In this document: positions 1 to 10,577 of the stretch, in pieces
Numbering within the stretch: position 1 is the stretch's first letter
Layout of the letters: every line of letters begins with the position of its first letter
Origin: Forficula auricularia
Lineage: Eukaryota; Arthropoda; Insecta; Dermaptera; Forficulidae
Assembly: GCA_024734495.1 (NCBI GenBank)
Contig: JALMQS010000225.1
Coordinates: 4,238,369-4,302,368, forward strand
Length of the DNA: 64,000 nt
Direction: 5' to 3'
The notes under the pieces: generated by a model
Told to the model about the DNA's origin: nothing
The model's input: only the letters and a program-made list of their open reading frames with translations
Database searches by the model: none
Program-made: the position numbers and the translations under genes

Positions 1-42
1 ACTCCTGATGAAGGGTTCATAGCCCGAAATATGTATAGAGAT
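1..42 (+). ncRNA. Hammerhead-like ribozyme motif, cut by window edge
   Basis: Seen: CTGATGA at 5-11, one extra A at 12, stem II GGG (13-15) with CCC (23-25), GAA at 26-28, then ATATGTAT (29-36), which can close as a short AU stem III. A at 37 would be the cleavage-site base, and GAG (38-40) pairs with CTC (2-4) as stem I. This order (stem I, CUGANGA, stem II, GAAA, short stem III, stem I) is the type I hammerhead layout. The extra base before stem II departs from the textbook core but recurs in the other copies here. The element lies mostly left of the window. Activity is not shown. Confidence 0.5.
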
Positions 43-1002
43 AAATAAAAAAAAATCTCCAAAATAATTTAAAAGATTTTTTAATTTTTTAATTTTATTT
101 CAACTTTTGTGAAAAACCACTATAAACCGTTAAATAATTCCTGTGCAAAAAAAATAATATTAAAAAAATATATAAAAATATATAAAATATACCTATATAA
201 AAAAAAAAAATTAAAAATTAAAAAAAATACTGTCTAAAATATAAAAAATAGATAGATGTATTTGTTTTAAATAAAATTTAAAAAATAAAAATAAACATTT
301 TTTTTTCAAAATAATTGTTCAGAAATTTTTAAATCTATCAAACCAAAATTTACATACCATAACTGTGATTTAGTTTTGGACTTTGGACAATTTTTTCTAG
401 TTTTTCTAAATAAATATCAAATATTTTTTCAAAGATTAATAATTCTTTAGATTTTGATATTTTAGTCTTTATTTTTCTTCTTTTCATTAAAACTTAAAAT
501 CACGTTTATTTTTGTATTTATTTTTTTCGGCCTTTGGATTTTATTATTAATTTCGGAAAGTCCATATGCCTATGGGCTAATGTTATATGTATATACTAGT
601 ATGTGTGATGTGCTATATGCAAATGATATCTGAAGACCAGATTACAGCTGTGGTTGAATTTTTAAAAGATTGGGCGCGAAATATGAGTCTCTCTGTAGTG
701 AATAATAATATTTAAGAACCATGTATAGAAATTCATTATAATACAATATATTGTTTATCATTCGAAGATTTTTTCTAGACCTCGAACTCCTTTATTGGCT
801 GAAATTTGGTCGCTATTATAGTAGAGCGCTGCACAGCAATCGAGCAGAATAGGGAATTAACTTAGAAATTTTAAATTTTGGCTATTTGATAAAGAACAGA
901 ATATTTATGGCGATATTTTATTATCCGATTGTTTGTCAGTATCATCTTGCCTTGTAACCAAATTGGAATTAACGGTGGGTCGATTTTGATGAGTGATTTA
1001 AG
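43..1002. other. AT-rich stretch, nothing recognised
   Basis: Very AT-rich sequence with A and T runs. I see no open coding structure, repeat shared with the rest of the window, or RNA gene. Confidence 0.5.
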
Positions 1003-1580
1003 GAAGTTCGGGTCTGTTTATCATTTTTATAAGAAATTCTCAATTTTTTACCATCGAATCATTGATGTATTAAATATTTATTCCCGAAATTTGAAGTCGA
1101 TCGTCTGTCCCATCACCGAGAAATAAATTATTGAAAATTATCCTTTTAACATGGAAGTAAATGGACCGTGCTTTTAAAAGGGTTATAACTTCTATACATA
1201 TTATACCATTTTCAACAAATTTATACAAATCAATAATTCAACTTTTATTAATCGAATGATACATTTTTCAATAGATATGACAGTCTAGTTAATTAGTTAT
1301 TCATAAATGTAAAAATAAAAAATTATTTGCAGCCAACAGAATATAGCAAAAGCACTAGTGTAGAATTGCAAATCTATTTCATGAAATCGTTTTTGTGTTA
1401 AATAAATGTTTTTATAATCAGAAAAAATTTATCTCAATATTCTTTTTATTAATATTTCAAAGCAAAGATTTTTATTCGAAATTAATCTCATTAACAATTT
1501 TTTTAATAAAAAATTTATTAGGCAGACGTTGTCACTCTACAGAAATACAAAATTTTTTTCGAAAATCAACCAGATAGATA
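1003..1580 (+). repeat. Dispersed repeat, partner inverted at 11234-11822
   Basis: About 580 bp that recurs in reverse complement at 11234-11822 with moderate divergence. Shared landmarks include the stretch around the ACATGGAAGTAAATGGACC motif near 1150, the CCAACAGAATATA block near 1335 and the AATCAACCAGATA end near 1570. No coding potential is conserved between the copies. The copies could be the same unclassified non-autonomous element or the arms of a roughly 10.8-kb inverted structure enclosing the Tc1 remnant. Confidence 0.6.
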
Positions 1581-2016
1581 AGCTGTCCCGAACTCCTTTA
1601 AGCACTCCACAAACATACTAGAAAATCCGGAAATGCTTATAACACCTAACCCCATTTCGATTTTTTATAATTTATATCTCTGGTAGGGCTTAACCAATTG
1701 AATTTCAATTTTGCAGAAAATTCATCAATGTAAAGACCTAGTTTAGAAAAAAATTTCAATTTGATCCAATCGGTTTTGAAATAGTGGTCATTTAAAATTT
1801 TTAAATGAAAATAACTGATAAACAGTAATTTTTTCTTAAAAACGTCAAGAATAATTTTTGGTAGCCCATTTAATTTTCTATCGAATGGTATAACTGTCAG
1901 AACTATCGGAAAAAAGATAACAGTAAAACAGTGTTCATTAACTGTAGAAATAAATAGAGATTTGGTGTTGGTGCAAGATAAAACATAAATAAAGATAAAT
2001 AAATAGATTAAAAAAT
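1581..2016. other. Unclassified AT-rich sequence
   Basis: No gene or clear element. Wording such as CCAATCGGTTTTGAAATAG near 1770 resembles decayed transposon filler seen elsewhere in the window, but I cannot assign a family. Confidence 0.4.
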
Positions 2017-2165
2017 AAAGATAAAAGTAAATAAATATTTTGTGAGATATTAATTTACTATGAATTAGGTTTTCTAGGTCATTTGTTTAATGTGAAACAA
2101 GTGACCTAGAAAACCTAACCCATAGTAAATTAATATCTCACAAAATATTTATTTACTTTTATCTT
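2017..2165. mobile_element. Palindromic MITE, about 145 bp
   Basis: Near-perfect inverted repeat: arms of about 65 bp (2021-2086 and 2098-2165) meet at a loop around 2087-2097. The arms read AAAGTAAATAAATATTTTG outward and its complement at the right end. A partial one-arm copy lies at 5777-5850. No target duplication could be defined. Confidence 0.75.
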
Positions 2166-2332
2166 AATTAACTGTAGGCTATTGTCATATGACGATTATT
2201 CTAAATACCATATTTAAATCAAGAAAACGGTGTTTTACTATAATTCTTTGTCCGATCACATTGACAGCTATACTATTCAACAAGAAATCAAAAAGGGTAC
2301 CGAAAATTACGCTTGACTTTTTTAATAAAAAT

Positions 2333-2585
2333 CGAGGGGTGATCCGCGAATGGAAGTAAGTGTAAACCTCTTTGGAAGTACTTGGAAATATTTGGAAGTG
2401 CTTGAAAATATTTGGAAGTACTTGGAAATATTTGGAAGTACCTGGAAATATTTGAAAGTACTTGGAAATATTTGGAATTACTTGGAAATATTTGGAAGCA
2501 TTTGGAAATATTTGGAAGTACTTGGAAAAATTTGGAAGTACAAGTGGAAGTAGGTGTACAGCATATTAGGTCGCGGTTCACCCTC
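2333..2585 (+). mobile_element. CGAGGGG-end element carrying a TTGGAA minisatellite
   Basis: Terminal inverted repeats start CGAGGGGTGATCCGCGA (2333-2349) and end TCGCGGTTCACCCTC (2571-2585). The interior (about 2370-2545) is a degenerate tandem repeat of a 12-bp unit alternating TTGGAAATA and TTGGAAGTACT. Open frames across it are only a by-product of the repeat. Better-preserved copies at 13368-13720 and 15596-15762 have perfect 8-bp target duplications, so 8-bp duplication is the family rule; here it is imperfect (about 7 of 8). An 8-bp duplication fits hAT or another 8-bp superfamily, but the ends do not begin with the usual CAG. Confidence 0.75.
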
Positions 2586-2767
2586 AATAAGAATTTACAC
2601 TTTTTGAGGTATTTTCATTTAACAATTTTAAATGCCCGCAATTTCAAACCAATATTTAGATCGAATTGAAATTTTTTTCTATTCTACTTAGGCACAACAA
2701 ATTTTAACACAATCGGTTAAGCCATTTCAGAGATATATAAATTATTTAGTAAAAAAACAAAATGGTG

Positions 2768-3178
2768 GATACAGTCGACTCTCGATAATTTGAAATCCAA
2801 GGGACTGGACTACAAGAAAAATTCCAATTATCGAGACACCATGTAACTGATGCAAGAAAAGTATACTATTCATTAAGTTTGCATTATCAAGAGGAAAGAA
2901 AAAAATTCGAATTATTAAAAGTTTTTATTATATTTTTGAAAATATGTATGAGCTTACATAGATTTTATATATACGCTCAAGTAATAAAGTAAAAATAATG
3001 AAAAAAGAACAAAAAATTACATATGTATTAGCATTGCAATAGATAATAACATAGCTAATTAAAAAAATTAAGAATAGTTTTTTGCTAGGAAAAATTCGAA
3101 TTATAAAGAGGGAAGTTCGAATTATAGAACCTCTAGTTACGAAAAAGATTTCGAGTTATCAAGCGTATCAAAATACAC
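2768..3178 (+). mobile_element. pogo/Tigger-like relic
   Basis: The left side reads ACAGTCGACTCTCGATAATT. The right side holds repeated AATTCGAATTATA and GATTTCGAGTTATCAAG wording, the style of pogo/Tigger terminal inverted repeats (CAGT...CTCGATAA...). There is no transposase. The ends are too diverged to fix boundaries. Confidence 0.4.
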
Positions 3179-3183
3179 AGCAT

Positions 3184-4015
3184 TTTTTACTTTACCATAC
3201 AGGGTATGGTCAAGTATTGTAAACGTGCATGAAAAAAGTGATTTTTCCTTCTTTTTTTCGAACTATCTCAAAAACGGCTAAAACTATTTTGATTAAATAA
3301 ATTGAGCGGAACCATGGCATTGCGGTCTACAAAAAAGCCCTAATAAGTGAACATCGAAAAAATTATATTTTTCGAGATAATAATTGTTTTGTCAAAATGT
3401 CTGTTAATTAGTCTGGTTGTCTGTTAGTCTGTGCGTTACCAAATTTTTGTGGACGAGCTAGCTCAAAAACTAGTGTGAATATCAAAAGCAAATTTCACAC
3501 GTAGTTTTGGTCCATTGAGATTAAGAGCTGATTAGATTTTTTTAAGATAATGATGAAAGAAGGAGTTACACCAAAAAGGTGAACCCCTAAAGGCCTGGGT
3601 TGGCCCCTCCATCGTGAAAAGAAGAAGAAAGAATTTTATGGGTTGGGCGGGGGTGGAAGGTATCTGTGGATACGGGTCTTAAATAGCTGAAGGTTATAAG
3701 TCGCGGGAAAGATGGTGGCAGGGAGCGAGTTCCAGTCTCTGGAGGTCAAAGGGATAAAAGAGTTGGCGAAAGCGCTTGTTCGACTTTTATCCAATTTGAC
3801 AGCGAAGGGGTGCTGAGCGTTAGAAAACCGCGTGTTTCTCGTAAAGAGGGCAGATTTTGGTGCATATCAACCCAAAATTAAGGGGGTGGAGGGTGGGTTA
3901 AAAATTAAAAATCTAGGCCATTTGAGCAAACTCAACCAAATTTTGTATACATAAGCAGTGGACTCCCAGAAGTCTCAAAATGCAAAAACTAACCGCTCAA
4001 AATGGGGATGAAATT
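3184..4015 (+). mobile_element. Family A element, copy 1, with nested Jockey fragment
   Basis: Family A is the most frequent repeat here. Landmarks in order: TTTACTTTACCATAC start with the perfect hairpin CCATACAGGGTATGG; TCTCAAAAACGGCT; GAACATCGAAAAAATTAT; TGTCTGTTAGTCTG repeats; GACGAGCTAGCTCAAAAAC; GCTGATTAGATTTTGGTGCA; a G-rich AATTAAGGGGGTGGAGG patch; then GTATGGTAAAGTCAAGTGG near the end. No protein is encoded. Other copies: 13930-14740, 18785-19583, 40476-41420, 50072-50745 and 58647-59225, plus fragments. Superfamily unknown. This copy is split at 3541-3851 by a Jockey-type insertion. Confidence 0.75.
3541..3851 (-). pseudogene. 5'-truncated Jockey/CR1-like non-LTR element (RT C-terminus)
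   Basis: The minus strand keeps an open frame from 3851 down to a stop at 3636-3638, about 71 codons. It includes HPFAVKLDKSRTS, PLTSRDWNSLPATIFP, and YNLQLFKTRIHRYL. This is the conserved tail after the reverse transcriptase of Jockey/CR1-type elements (NWNSLP then FKTRVHRHL). About 95 bp of 3' UTR and an A-rich tail (T run at 3541) follow. The insertion sits inside family A and is flanked by AGATTTT at 3534-3540 and 3852-3858, a plausible target duplication. 5' truncation is normal for such elements. Related pieces lie at 27180, 30290, 42690 and 44500. Confidence 0.75.
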
Positions 4016-4936
4016 TTAAACAACAAAAATTCAATTAACAAAAGGTCCATCCATAAATGGACTCAAATTTTTAGTGAAAAATAATTTTTTGTAAATATTT
4101 ATATTGTTCAAAGTTTCTTTATAAATCTTCGATAAGAAATGATTTTTCAAATTTTCCATTGATAAAGAGTGAGTTTTTTCCGAAACTTTTAAAAATTGAA
4201 AAAAATTTTTGAGTTTGTTTTTGTTTAAGAAGTGTATTTTTTTAAATCAATAAAACATTTAAATTTTTTTTTCTAAATATGACATTTTATAATTTGAATA
4301 AATTAATTTTAAATGCTTTAAATGAAATTTACTGTATTTTTATAAATTACAAGCTGCTATCGAAGACCCGCGGTGGCACCTTACTTGGGGGGGGGCTAAT
4401 TCTACCTTTCCCCAATTATACGCTCCCCCCACTTTACCTAGGTGATATCTATATGTACCAATAGTTACACATCCTTAAGAAAAAAATTTCCAAATATCTA
4501 TTCTTGGTGAATATTTACGTTTTAAATAGATAAAATATTCTAAGTCCAGGGTTTAGAGTTATGAATGATTAAGTCTTATAGTCAACTATTTACGAGTTAT
4601 ATAAGAGTCGCTCAAAAACCAACGTGGCAAATTTAAACAGTTTCCAAACCTGAGCCATTCAGGTTTGGAAAATGTTTAAATATTTGTATATTCTATCTTT
4701 TGGGTTTATTCTTTTTAGTATAAAAGGTTTTATACCTTGTTTCAATTTTATACGGTAGTACCTAATTTTTATTTCTTCTCAATTTGTTTTAATATGGGGA
4801 TGGGATTTAAAAATCTTCAATTTTTATAGATTGTTGTTATATGGACTTAGTCGCATTGGCTTCTGAGTGACTGACATATAGATTAGTTTTTATCAGGGTC
4901 GACTAAAGCCGTTGTAAAACTATTTTATATGTATAA
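4016..4936. other. Unclassified AT-rich stretch with one hairpin
   Basis: No gene recognised. A compact hairpin occurs at 4632-4680, where the TTTCCAAACCTGA arm faces TCAGGTTTGGAAA across GCCAT and the pairing continues into AAATTTAAAC/GTTTAAAT. It looks like a small palindromic repeat rather than a terminator, since no transcript is evident. Confidence 0.4.
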
Positions 4937-4938
4937 TA

Positions 4939-5580
4939 GGGTGGTCCTTATTTTGGATATTTTCAAATATTTAGGCTGACAGGGGCTCATATGGTTAGAA
5001 ATAAATTTAAAAAATATTCCCCATGTTTCAAGCCTGTATCTCAATTTTAATCTTGTGCTACACATCGATTAAGTTTCCCATCTAAATAACATGGGGTTTT
5101 TTGCATTGAACAATCAATTTTTTATTCCGGCCAAAGTGATGGTTCAAAAAAATTGAAACTCTGTTGGCTTTATCCTTATAATAGTATCTATCCTTCAATA
5201 GTTTTAGAGATTTTTAGTTATTACAATTTTGGAGTTACATCTAGATAAATTACTTCTATATCTTAGTATTAGTAAGTTATAGACTTCAACATTATAATAG
5301 CTAAAAATCTGTAAAAATTCTCCAGTATAGCTACTATTATAAGGATAAAGTCTACAGAGTTTCAAATTTTTTGAATCATTATTTTGGGAGGAATAAAAAA
5401 TTGATTGTTCAATGACAAAAACTCCATGTTATTTAGATGGGAAACTTAATCACTGTGTAGCACTAGGTTAAAATTGAGAAGAGATTTGAAACTTGGTGGA
5501 TATTTTTTTATTATTTATTTCTAGCTATATGAGCCCCTGTCAGCGTAAATATTCGAAAATATCCAAAATAAGGAGCACCC
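4939..5580. mobile_element. Long-TIR MITE with TA target duplication, copy 1
   Basis: Begins GGGTGGTCCTTATTTTGGAT and ends with the complement (ATCCAAAATAAGGAGCACCC). TA flanks both sides (4937-4938, 5581-5582). The inverted arms extend about 250 bp inward, sharing CATATGAGCCCCTGTCAG and ATGTTATTTAGATGGGAAAC wording. There is no coding sequence. TA duplication and long terminal inverted repeats suggest a Tc1/mariner-type non-autonomous element. A second copy is at 46989-47623. Confidence 0.8.
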
Positions 5581-5776
5581 TAATTGTAAATATTTTAATC
5601 AAGAATTTTCGGGACGCGGCGCTCGGGGAGTTTAACTGCCCCAAAAATTATTCCATGGGCGAGCTACAATGTTCTGACAAACAGTAAAAACTATGGAAAT
5701 ATGAAATTATGTTTTGATATATTTATTGGTTTTCAAGCTGAGCTAGAGTGTATTCATAATTTGGCAATTACGTGTA

Positions 5777-5850
5777 ATAAAGATAAAAGTAAATAAATAT
5801 TTTATGAAATATTAATTTACTATGAGTTAGGTTTTCACATGTTTCACTTT
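5777..5850 (+). repeat. Single-arm fragment of the 2017-2165 MITE
   Basis: Matches the left arm of the palindrome at 2017-2165 (AAAGTAAATAAATATTTT, then TTAATTTACTATGAGTTAGG) and stops near its centre. The other arm is missing. Confidence 0.6.
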
Positions 5851-7600
5851 AAAAATTAAAAAAATAAAAGGTAAATTTTTACTAAATAGTAATTAACACC
5901 CAACCATTTGAGAAAAATTAATATCTCTAAAAATATGATTTTTTCCAAGTCTTCTATATAGGTATATATAAAATACTAAAGGTTGAAAAAAGACATGCTT
6001 CGAAGAGGAACTTTCCGTAATATTTGATACTTGATTATTTCAGGGTAAAAAGATGACAGTCCCCTAAATTCTAGAAAAATCGAAAATCTTTAAAAAATTT
6101 CTATGGGGAAAAATTATCGACGGGTTTCTAAAAAGCTCTACATGGCTAAATTAAGTACTTTTAATCACCGAAAAAGTTGAGATTTAAGTTTCTCAAAGAA
6201 TGTTCTCTTCCAACATATATAAAAAATGAAAATTTTATATTTTTTTATAGGGGGCCAATTTATGGCCAGAAATTTGAAAAGAGTCTTAAAATACACATAA
6301 GAGCTTTCTGCCTTCGTAGAAGTTTGAAATTTCGTCAAAATACCATACAGCTAATATGATCTAGATTCCCAGAAAATTTATAAATTGCAAAGATCTATTT
6401 ATGGATTCGACTTATGATGGATAATTAGTTAAAAAAGGCAAAAAATAATACATTTATTTTCTGGAACTTGCATTCACAAAGAAAGTTCAAAATTACTCTA
6501 AAAGAAAGTTATTTTGTCGTTATTTAGGAAAAAATTGCAAATAATATTTTTTTTTATATGAGGTTCAGTTATAGTGATTGAAGTACATAAAATGCGAAAA
6601 ACAAATAAATTTACAGTTAAGTAATTTCTCTTCGTCTTAGAAAATTAAAGATTTTCAACACTTAAGCTGAAGTCTCAAAACTTTGGAAAAATCATTATCA
6701 TTATGGGGCCGAGCTATGGGGGATGGATATTTTAATAAAAAAAAAATGCCAAAAAAATTACATGGTCTTTTCAAAACTTCAAAATCTCAACTGTATACTT
6801 TTTATATATATAATTAAAAATGTACTGTTACGCTTAAGAGATACGTTGAAGGATCTCCGAAAGTTCTTCACCTATTTCTTTGAAATTTTCCCCCAACATT
6901 CCATTCAAATACACGAGTGTTTTTATAGATATCACACCTGTGGCATGTAAAAAATATTTTTTTTCGAGGAAACAACGCCAGCACCTCTCTGGGGAGTAAA
7001 AGCAAACAAACAAGGTGGCCGATAATACCATTTTGGAAATCTTTCAACTGTCAATATTATTTTTGGTTAAGGGATTTAAATTTTAACCATAAAACGAGAC
7101 GGTCCCCGCCAGGGGCTAGTGACGCCGGGCCAAAGGCCCGGGGATCAGCTATTTATACATAAAAATGTCTAAAAAATAATTTCAAATTTTTTTTAAAATC
7201 GCCCCTCTATTTTACGAAATGAGCATTAATTTTTTCGTCATAATCATATTTTATGATTGAAAAAAAAATATTTTCAATTGTTACCACTGCAGATTGCAAT
7301 GCTAATGAGATAAGAGGGGTTGCATTCTTTGTTTCACTAGAAACAAAATGACCATATCTATCTATAACTTTGTCCGTACATATTGAGAAAATTATTTAAA
7401 AATAAGATGATTAGATAATAGAAAATTAGGTGTTTTATTTATAAAATAATACTTTAAATATTTACGAAATATACTTAATGGGATATGGTATCTTATTAAA
7501 GGGAAAGTCATTAAAAATTAACTTTGGGTCTTTGGATTTTGAAACAAGTGTATTTCATTTTTTTTTTTTAATTAAAATTCCATTCTTTAGAAAATTTAAA
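5851..7600. other. Unclassified AT-rich stretch
   Basis: No gene or classifiable element. A GC-rich hairpin patch at about 7096-7145 (GCCGGGCC AAA GGCCCGG) stands out from the background and may be an element remnant. Short open frames here lack codon structure. Confidence 0.35.
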
Positions 7601-7601
7601 A

Positions 7602-7795
7602 AATTATATTTTAATAAACTAATAAACACGATCCTAAAAAGTACTAAATAATGTAATACTTAACAAAAAAGTGTGAGGCGCACAAACATGTACTTTTAAT
7701 TAATTTCGACTAAGTGCCCCACGCTTTTTGATTAAGTATTACATTATTTTGTACTTTTAAGAAGCGTGTTTTTTTAGTTTTTTTTTTTAATATAA
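7602..7795. mobile_element. Palindromic MITE family G, copy 1
   Basis: Long inverted repeat with the arm signature AAAAGTACAAAATAATGTAA and an inner AAAAAGCGTGGGGC, closing on a centre near AATTAATTTCGACAAAGTGC. Outer ends are TTTAAAAAAACTAAAAAAC and its complement. Other copies: 33125-33320, 53552-53749 and 54615-54810. All are 165-200 bp without coding capacity. Shared AGTCTTAATTATTTTTATAG flanks suggest that the palindrome is part of a larger repeat. Confidence 0.8.
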
Positions 7796-7830
7796 TATAT
7801 TTTTTCTCTTTTTAGTCTTAATTATTTTTC

Positions 7831-8369
7831 CAGTAGAATTTTATACGCTGATTATCATGCAATTTACTGATTTTTTAGAATACGTCAGAGTTTTGAGATA
7901 TTATCGGTCAAAATGACGAAAAAGGCCATTTTGACCTATGTTCGAGTCCCATTGAATATTAAACAGCAATATTAGAAATCAAAATATTTTGTTAACGTAA
8001 TAGGAAACAGCTTCCTCTTTGATGTTCAAATTACCATTTGAATTTATCTCAATTAGAACTCGAGTTATACTTAAATGACTAAGACCATGTTTTTTTAACC
8101 TTTACAATCACGTAGTTTTAGTTTTTTAGTTATAACTCGAGTTCTAATTGAGCTACAAACAAGTGGTAATTTACAAATCAAAGAAAAAACTGTTTCCTAT
8201 TAAGTGAACAAAATATTTTGATTTCAAATATTGCTGTTTAATATTCAATGGGACTCTAAAATAGGTCAAAATGGCATTTTTCGTCTTAATGACCGATAAT
8301 ATCTCAAAACTCTGACGTGTTGTAAAAAATTGGGAAATTGCATCATAATCAGCGTGTAAAACTCTACTG
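7831..8369. mobile_element. Large foldback, arms about 230 bp
   Basis: Left arm begins CAGTAGAATTTTATACGCTG and the right arm ends CAGCGTGTAAAACTCTACTG. The arms (7831-8065 and 8130-8369) pair over almost their whole length around a 60-bp centre. No protein is encoded. The CAGT ends resemble Tc1/mariner termini, but I see no flanking TA duplication. One copy in the window. Confidence 0.75.
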
Positions 8370-9141
8370 AAATCCATTGTTAAGTTCATGGGGGAAATTT
8401 TTTGTTGATCAGTGTATTTTTAGTAAATTTGATTTACATGGCAGCACTACGCAAGCTGATTTTAAAATTTCCCGCATGAGTAGTTTGCTCCAGAGAGAAT
8501 CAATATATTATAGATTTCCCTTGGGGATTGCTGGTGTGCAACAATCCATCAACAACACTATCTCACTATGTTCTGTTGCATAACACATCATTTATACCTG
8601 AAGAGATCGCATCAATAAATTTATAAATTAATGTTGCTCATTGAAATCACCAATTACTAAAGTTATGCGACATTAGAACATAGGTAATAATCACCTAGGA
8701 ATGTAATAGGCAAATAATTGACTGAAAAAGTTTGAATTGCCGAAAGTAGCAGACTTTTAAGATTTCTAAAGAAAAAGATGAGATATTTATTAAATGTCAA
8801 CTTAATCTTCTTATATGCAGATAGTCCAATATGTTACTTGCTACGATTTGAATCCCTAAAGAGAAATTAATCGCAAACTCATAAGGAGGTTCGAGATAGC
8901 TTATCTGTTCGTGTATCTTAGAGGATTGATTGATTCGAATGTTCCATAGGTGCTGGATTTTAATATTTGATTTGCAAGTATAAATTAATTCCAGGGCGGA
9001 CTGTAAGAAGCCCGGGATACAACAATAGGCTTATAAGTCTTATCCAATCATTTTTTTAAGAATCTTTGAATATGTGAAATAATCAAGTAGGCTTTGCCTT
9101 TTCCAACAAAAGAAAGTTTGTTTTGCTTATTATTAGTAAAA
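8370..9141. other. Unclassified; contains GCCGAAAGTAGCAG motif
   Basis: No gene recognised. At about 8723-8755 a GAAAAAGTTTGAATT block followed by GCCGAAAGTAGCAG matches the leading motif of the hairpin insertions at 25694, 34032 and 37758, suggesting a decayed relative. The rest, up to the Tc1 frame, shows nothing assignable; the 5' end of the Tc1 element probably lies here, but I could not find its terminal repeat. Confidence 0.35.
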
Positions 9142-10201
9142 ATGATTCGTGGAAAGGTTGTTGATGAAAAAATTCGCTCAATTATTATCAATTTATTTAA
9201 AAAGGAAAAATCAAACGCGGAAATTGGCGATCTGGTTAATTTATCAAAGTTTACTATCAGAAATATTATTCGAGATTATAAAACAACGGGTACAATACAG
9301 CTACAAAACCTCGGTATGCGTCGAAATCAAAAATATCAGATGCTGATAGAGGCGCATTGAAGAAGATTATTAGAAAAACAGGCGTTCGAACTATGGTGAA
9401 TTATCTGTTCTTTGGAGCGATGCTGTGGGGCGAAGTGTTTCAAGGTTAGGTTTTAAAACTTACAAGGTAATTTTATTGCAACTTATTCCAAATTTTTTTT
9501 TTTGTAATTTTACTAATTTTTTTTAGGCAAAAGAAAAGCCACTGTTGACATTGAAACAAAAGAAAAACCGGCTTAAATGGGCTAAAAGTCACATTAAATG
9601 GACGAGTGATGAATGGAATAGTGTCCATTGGAGTGATGAGTCTCGTTTTGAAGTTTGTTTTGGGGACAATCGAAGCAGAGTTATTCGTCAGAAAAATGAA
9701 GTTTTCAATTCAGATTGTTTAAAAAAGAAAGTAAAATTTCCTGCTTCAGTTATGGTATGGGGTTCAATGTCTGCTAGAGGTTTTGGAAAACTTCACTTCA
9801 TTGATGGAATTGTAAACACCAATAAATATTTAGAGATTTCAAAAAAATCGTTACTTCCAACAATGGCAGATGCATTGCAGAATAATAATAATTTTGTGTT
9901 CCAACAAGACGGGGCGGCCTGCCATTCATCAAAAAAATCTTTAACATGGCTTTCTGATCATAATGTTCCATTTTTGGAGTGGGTCGCAAACAGTCCCTAC
10001 TTGTCACCGATAGAAACTCTTTGGCACACAATGAAAAAGTTATTACGAATACAACCAGCTAGAAACGTAATCGAATTAAAACACAAACTTCAAAATATTT
10101 GGGATACTTTCACTCAAGATGAGTGTCAAAACTTAATAAGTACGTTGCCCAAAAGAATTCAAGCCGTAATTAAAAATAAAGGCGACGTCACACAGTGGTA
10201 A
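9142..10201 (+). pseudogene. Tc1-like transposase, frameshifted, with an intron
   Basis: Encodes the transposase of a Tc1/mariner cut-and-paste transposon. The first exon (ATG at 9142) has the paired-like helix-turn-helix: EKSNAEIGDLVNLSKFTIRN then IIRDYKTTGT. After frame changes between about 9300 and 9380, the frame continues with NYGELS and GRSVSRLGFKTYK to 9466. From 9527 an open frame runs to the stop at 10199-10201. The catalytic domain shows VHWSDESRF (first D), FQQDGAACH (second D) and SPYLSPIE (E), with 34 residues between second D and E: a DD34E enzyme. The 3' catalytic half looks intact and the linker region is broken, so no full protein is expected from this copy. No terminal inverted repeats were found on either side. 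Superfamily is certain; lineage is not. Confidence 0.9.
9467..9526 (+). other. Probable 60-bp spliceosomal intron in the transposase
   Basis: Between TTYKAK-type coding on both sides: donor AAG|GTAATT at 9467, branch-like TACTAAT just upstream of a T-rich tract, acceptor TTTTTAG|GC ending at 9526. Removal joins LGFKTYK in frame to AKEKPLLTL. Small introns occur in some Tc1-type transposases. Confidence 0.8.
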
Positions 10202-10454
10202 AGGTTTTGGATTTTGTATGTTTTCCTTGTTTTTAACAATTAAAAAATAATTTTAATTTAAATGTTACAATAAAATGTTTTAAATTGTTTAAAATGTTGT
10301 TCCGAATGATAATAAAAATAAATATTTAAATTAAATTTATCGTGAATTAGCATAATTTTAATTAAAAAGAAAAAATATTGGTGGGCCAATTGAGATGGGA
10401 CGGGGCTCGTATATCTTATAGTTACGATTTGTTATATATATTTTTAAGGAATTA

Positions 10455-10577
10455 ATGGCAGATGAAATCCTTAGGCGGTTGAGATTAGATGCCACGTGTT
10501 TCGAGCGGTTGCAAGATCTATCTGAGAATGATCTAAAACTGAGTATTCAGCTGAACGCTGAGTTTAAAAATAATTAA
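10455..10577 (+). CDS. Candidate short coding exon, unknown product
   Basis: A 40-codon frame, MADEILRRLRLDATC then FERLQDLSENDLKLSIQLNA and a stop at 10575-10577. Its base composition is markedly less AT-rich than the surroundings, and the translation is a plausible amphipathic helical segment (leucines spaced with acidic and basic residues, loosely SAM-domain-like in style). It is preceded by a T-rich tract ending in AAG at 10448, which could be a splice acceptor, with the frame open back to that point. It may be the last exon of a host gene or a piece of another transposon protein. I do not recognise the family. Confidence 0.3.
   Translation: MADEILRRLRLDATCFERLQDLSENDLKLSIQLNAEFKNN

Noticed and set aside
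2288..2669. Overlapping open frames on both strands with NIWKYLE or FQVLPNIS repeats
   Set aside because: Translations of the 12-bp TTGGAA minisatellite; both strands stay open because the unit length is a multiple of three and lacks stops.
8370..10440. Terminal inverted repeats of the Tc1 element
   Set aside because: Scanned both flanks by eye; no matching pair starting CAGT next to TA could be found, so element boundaries are not claimed.
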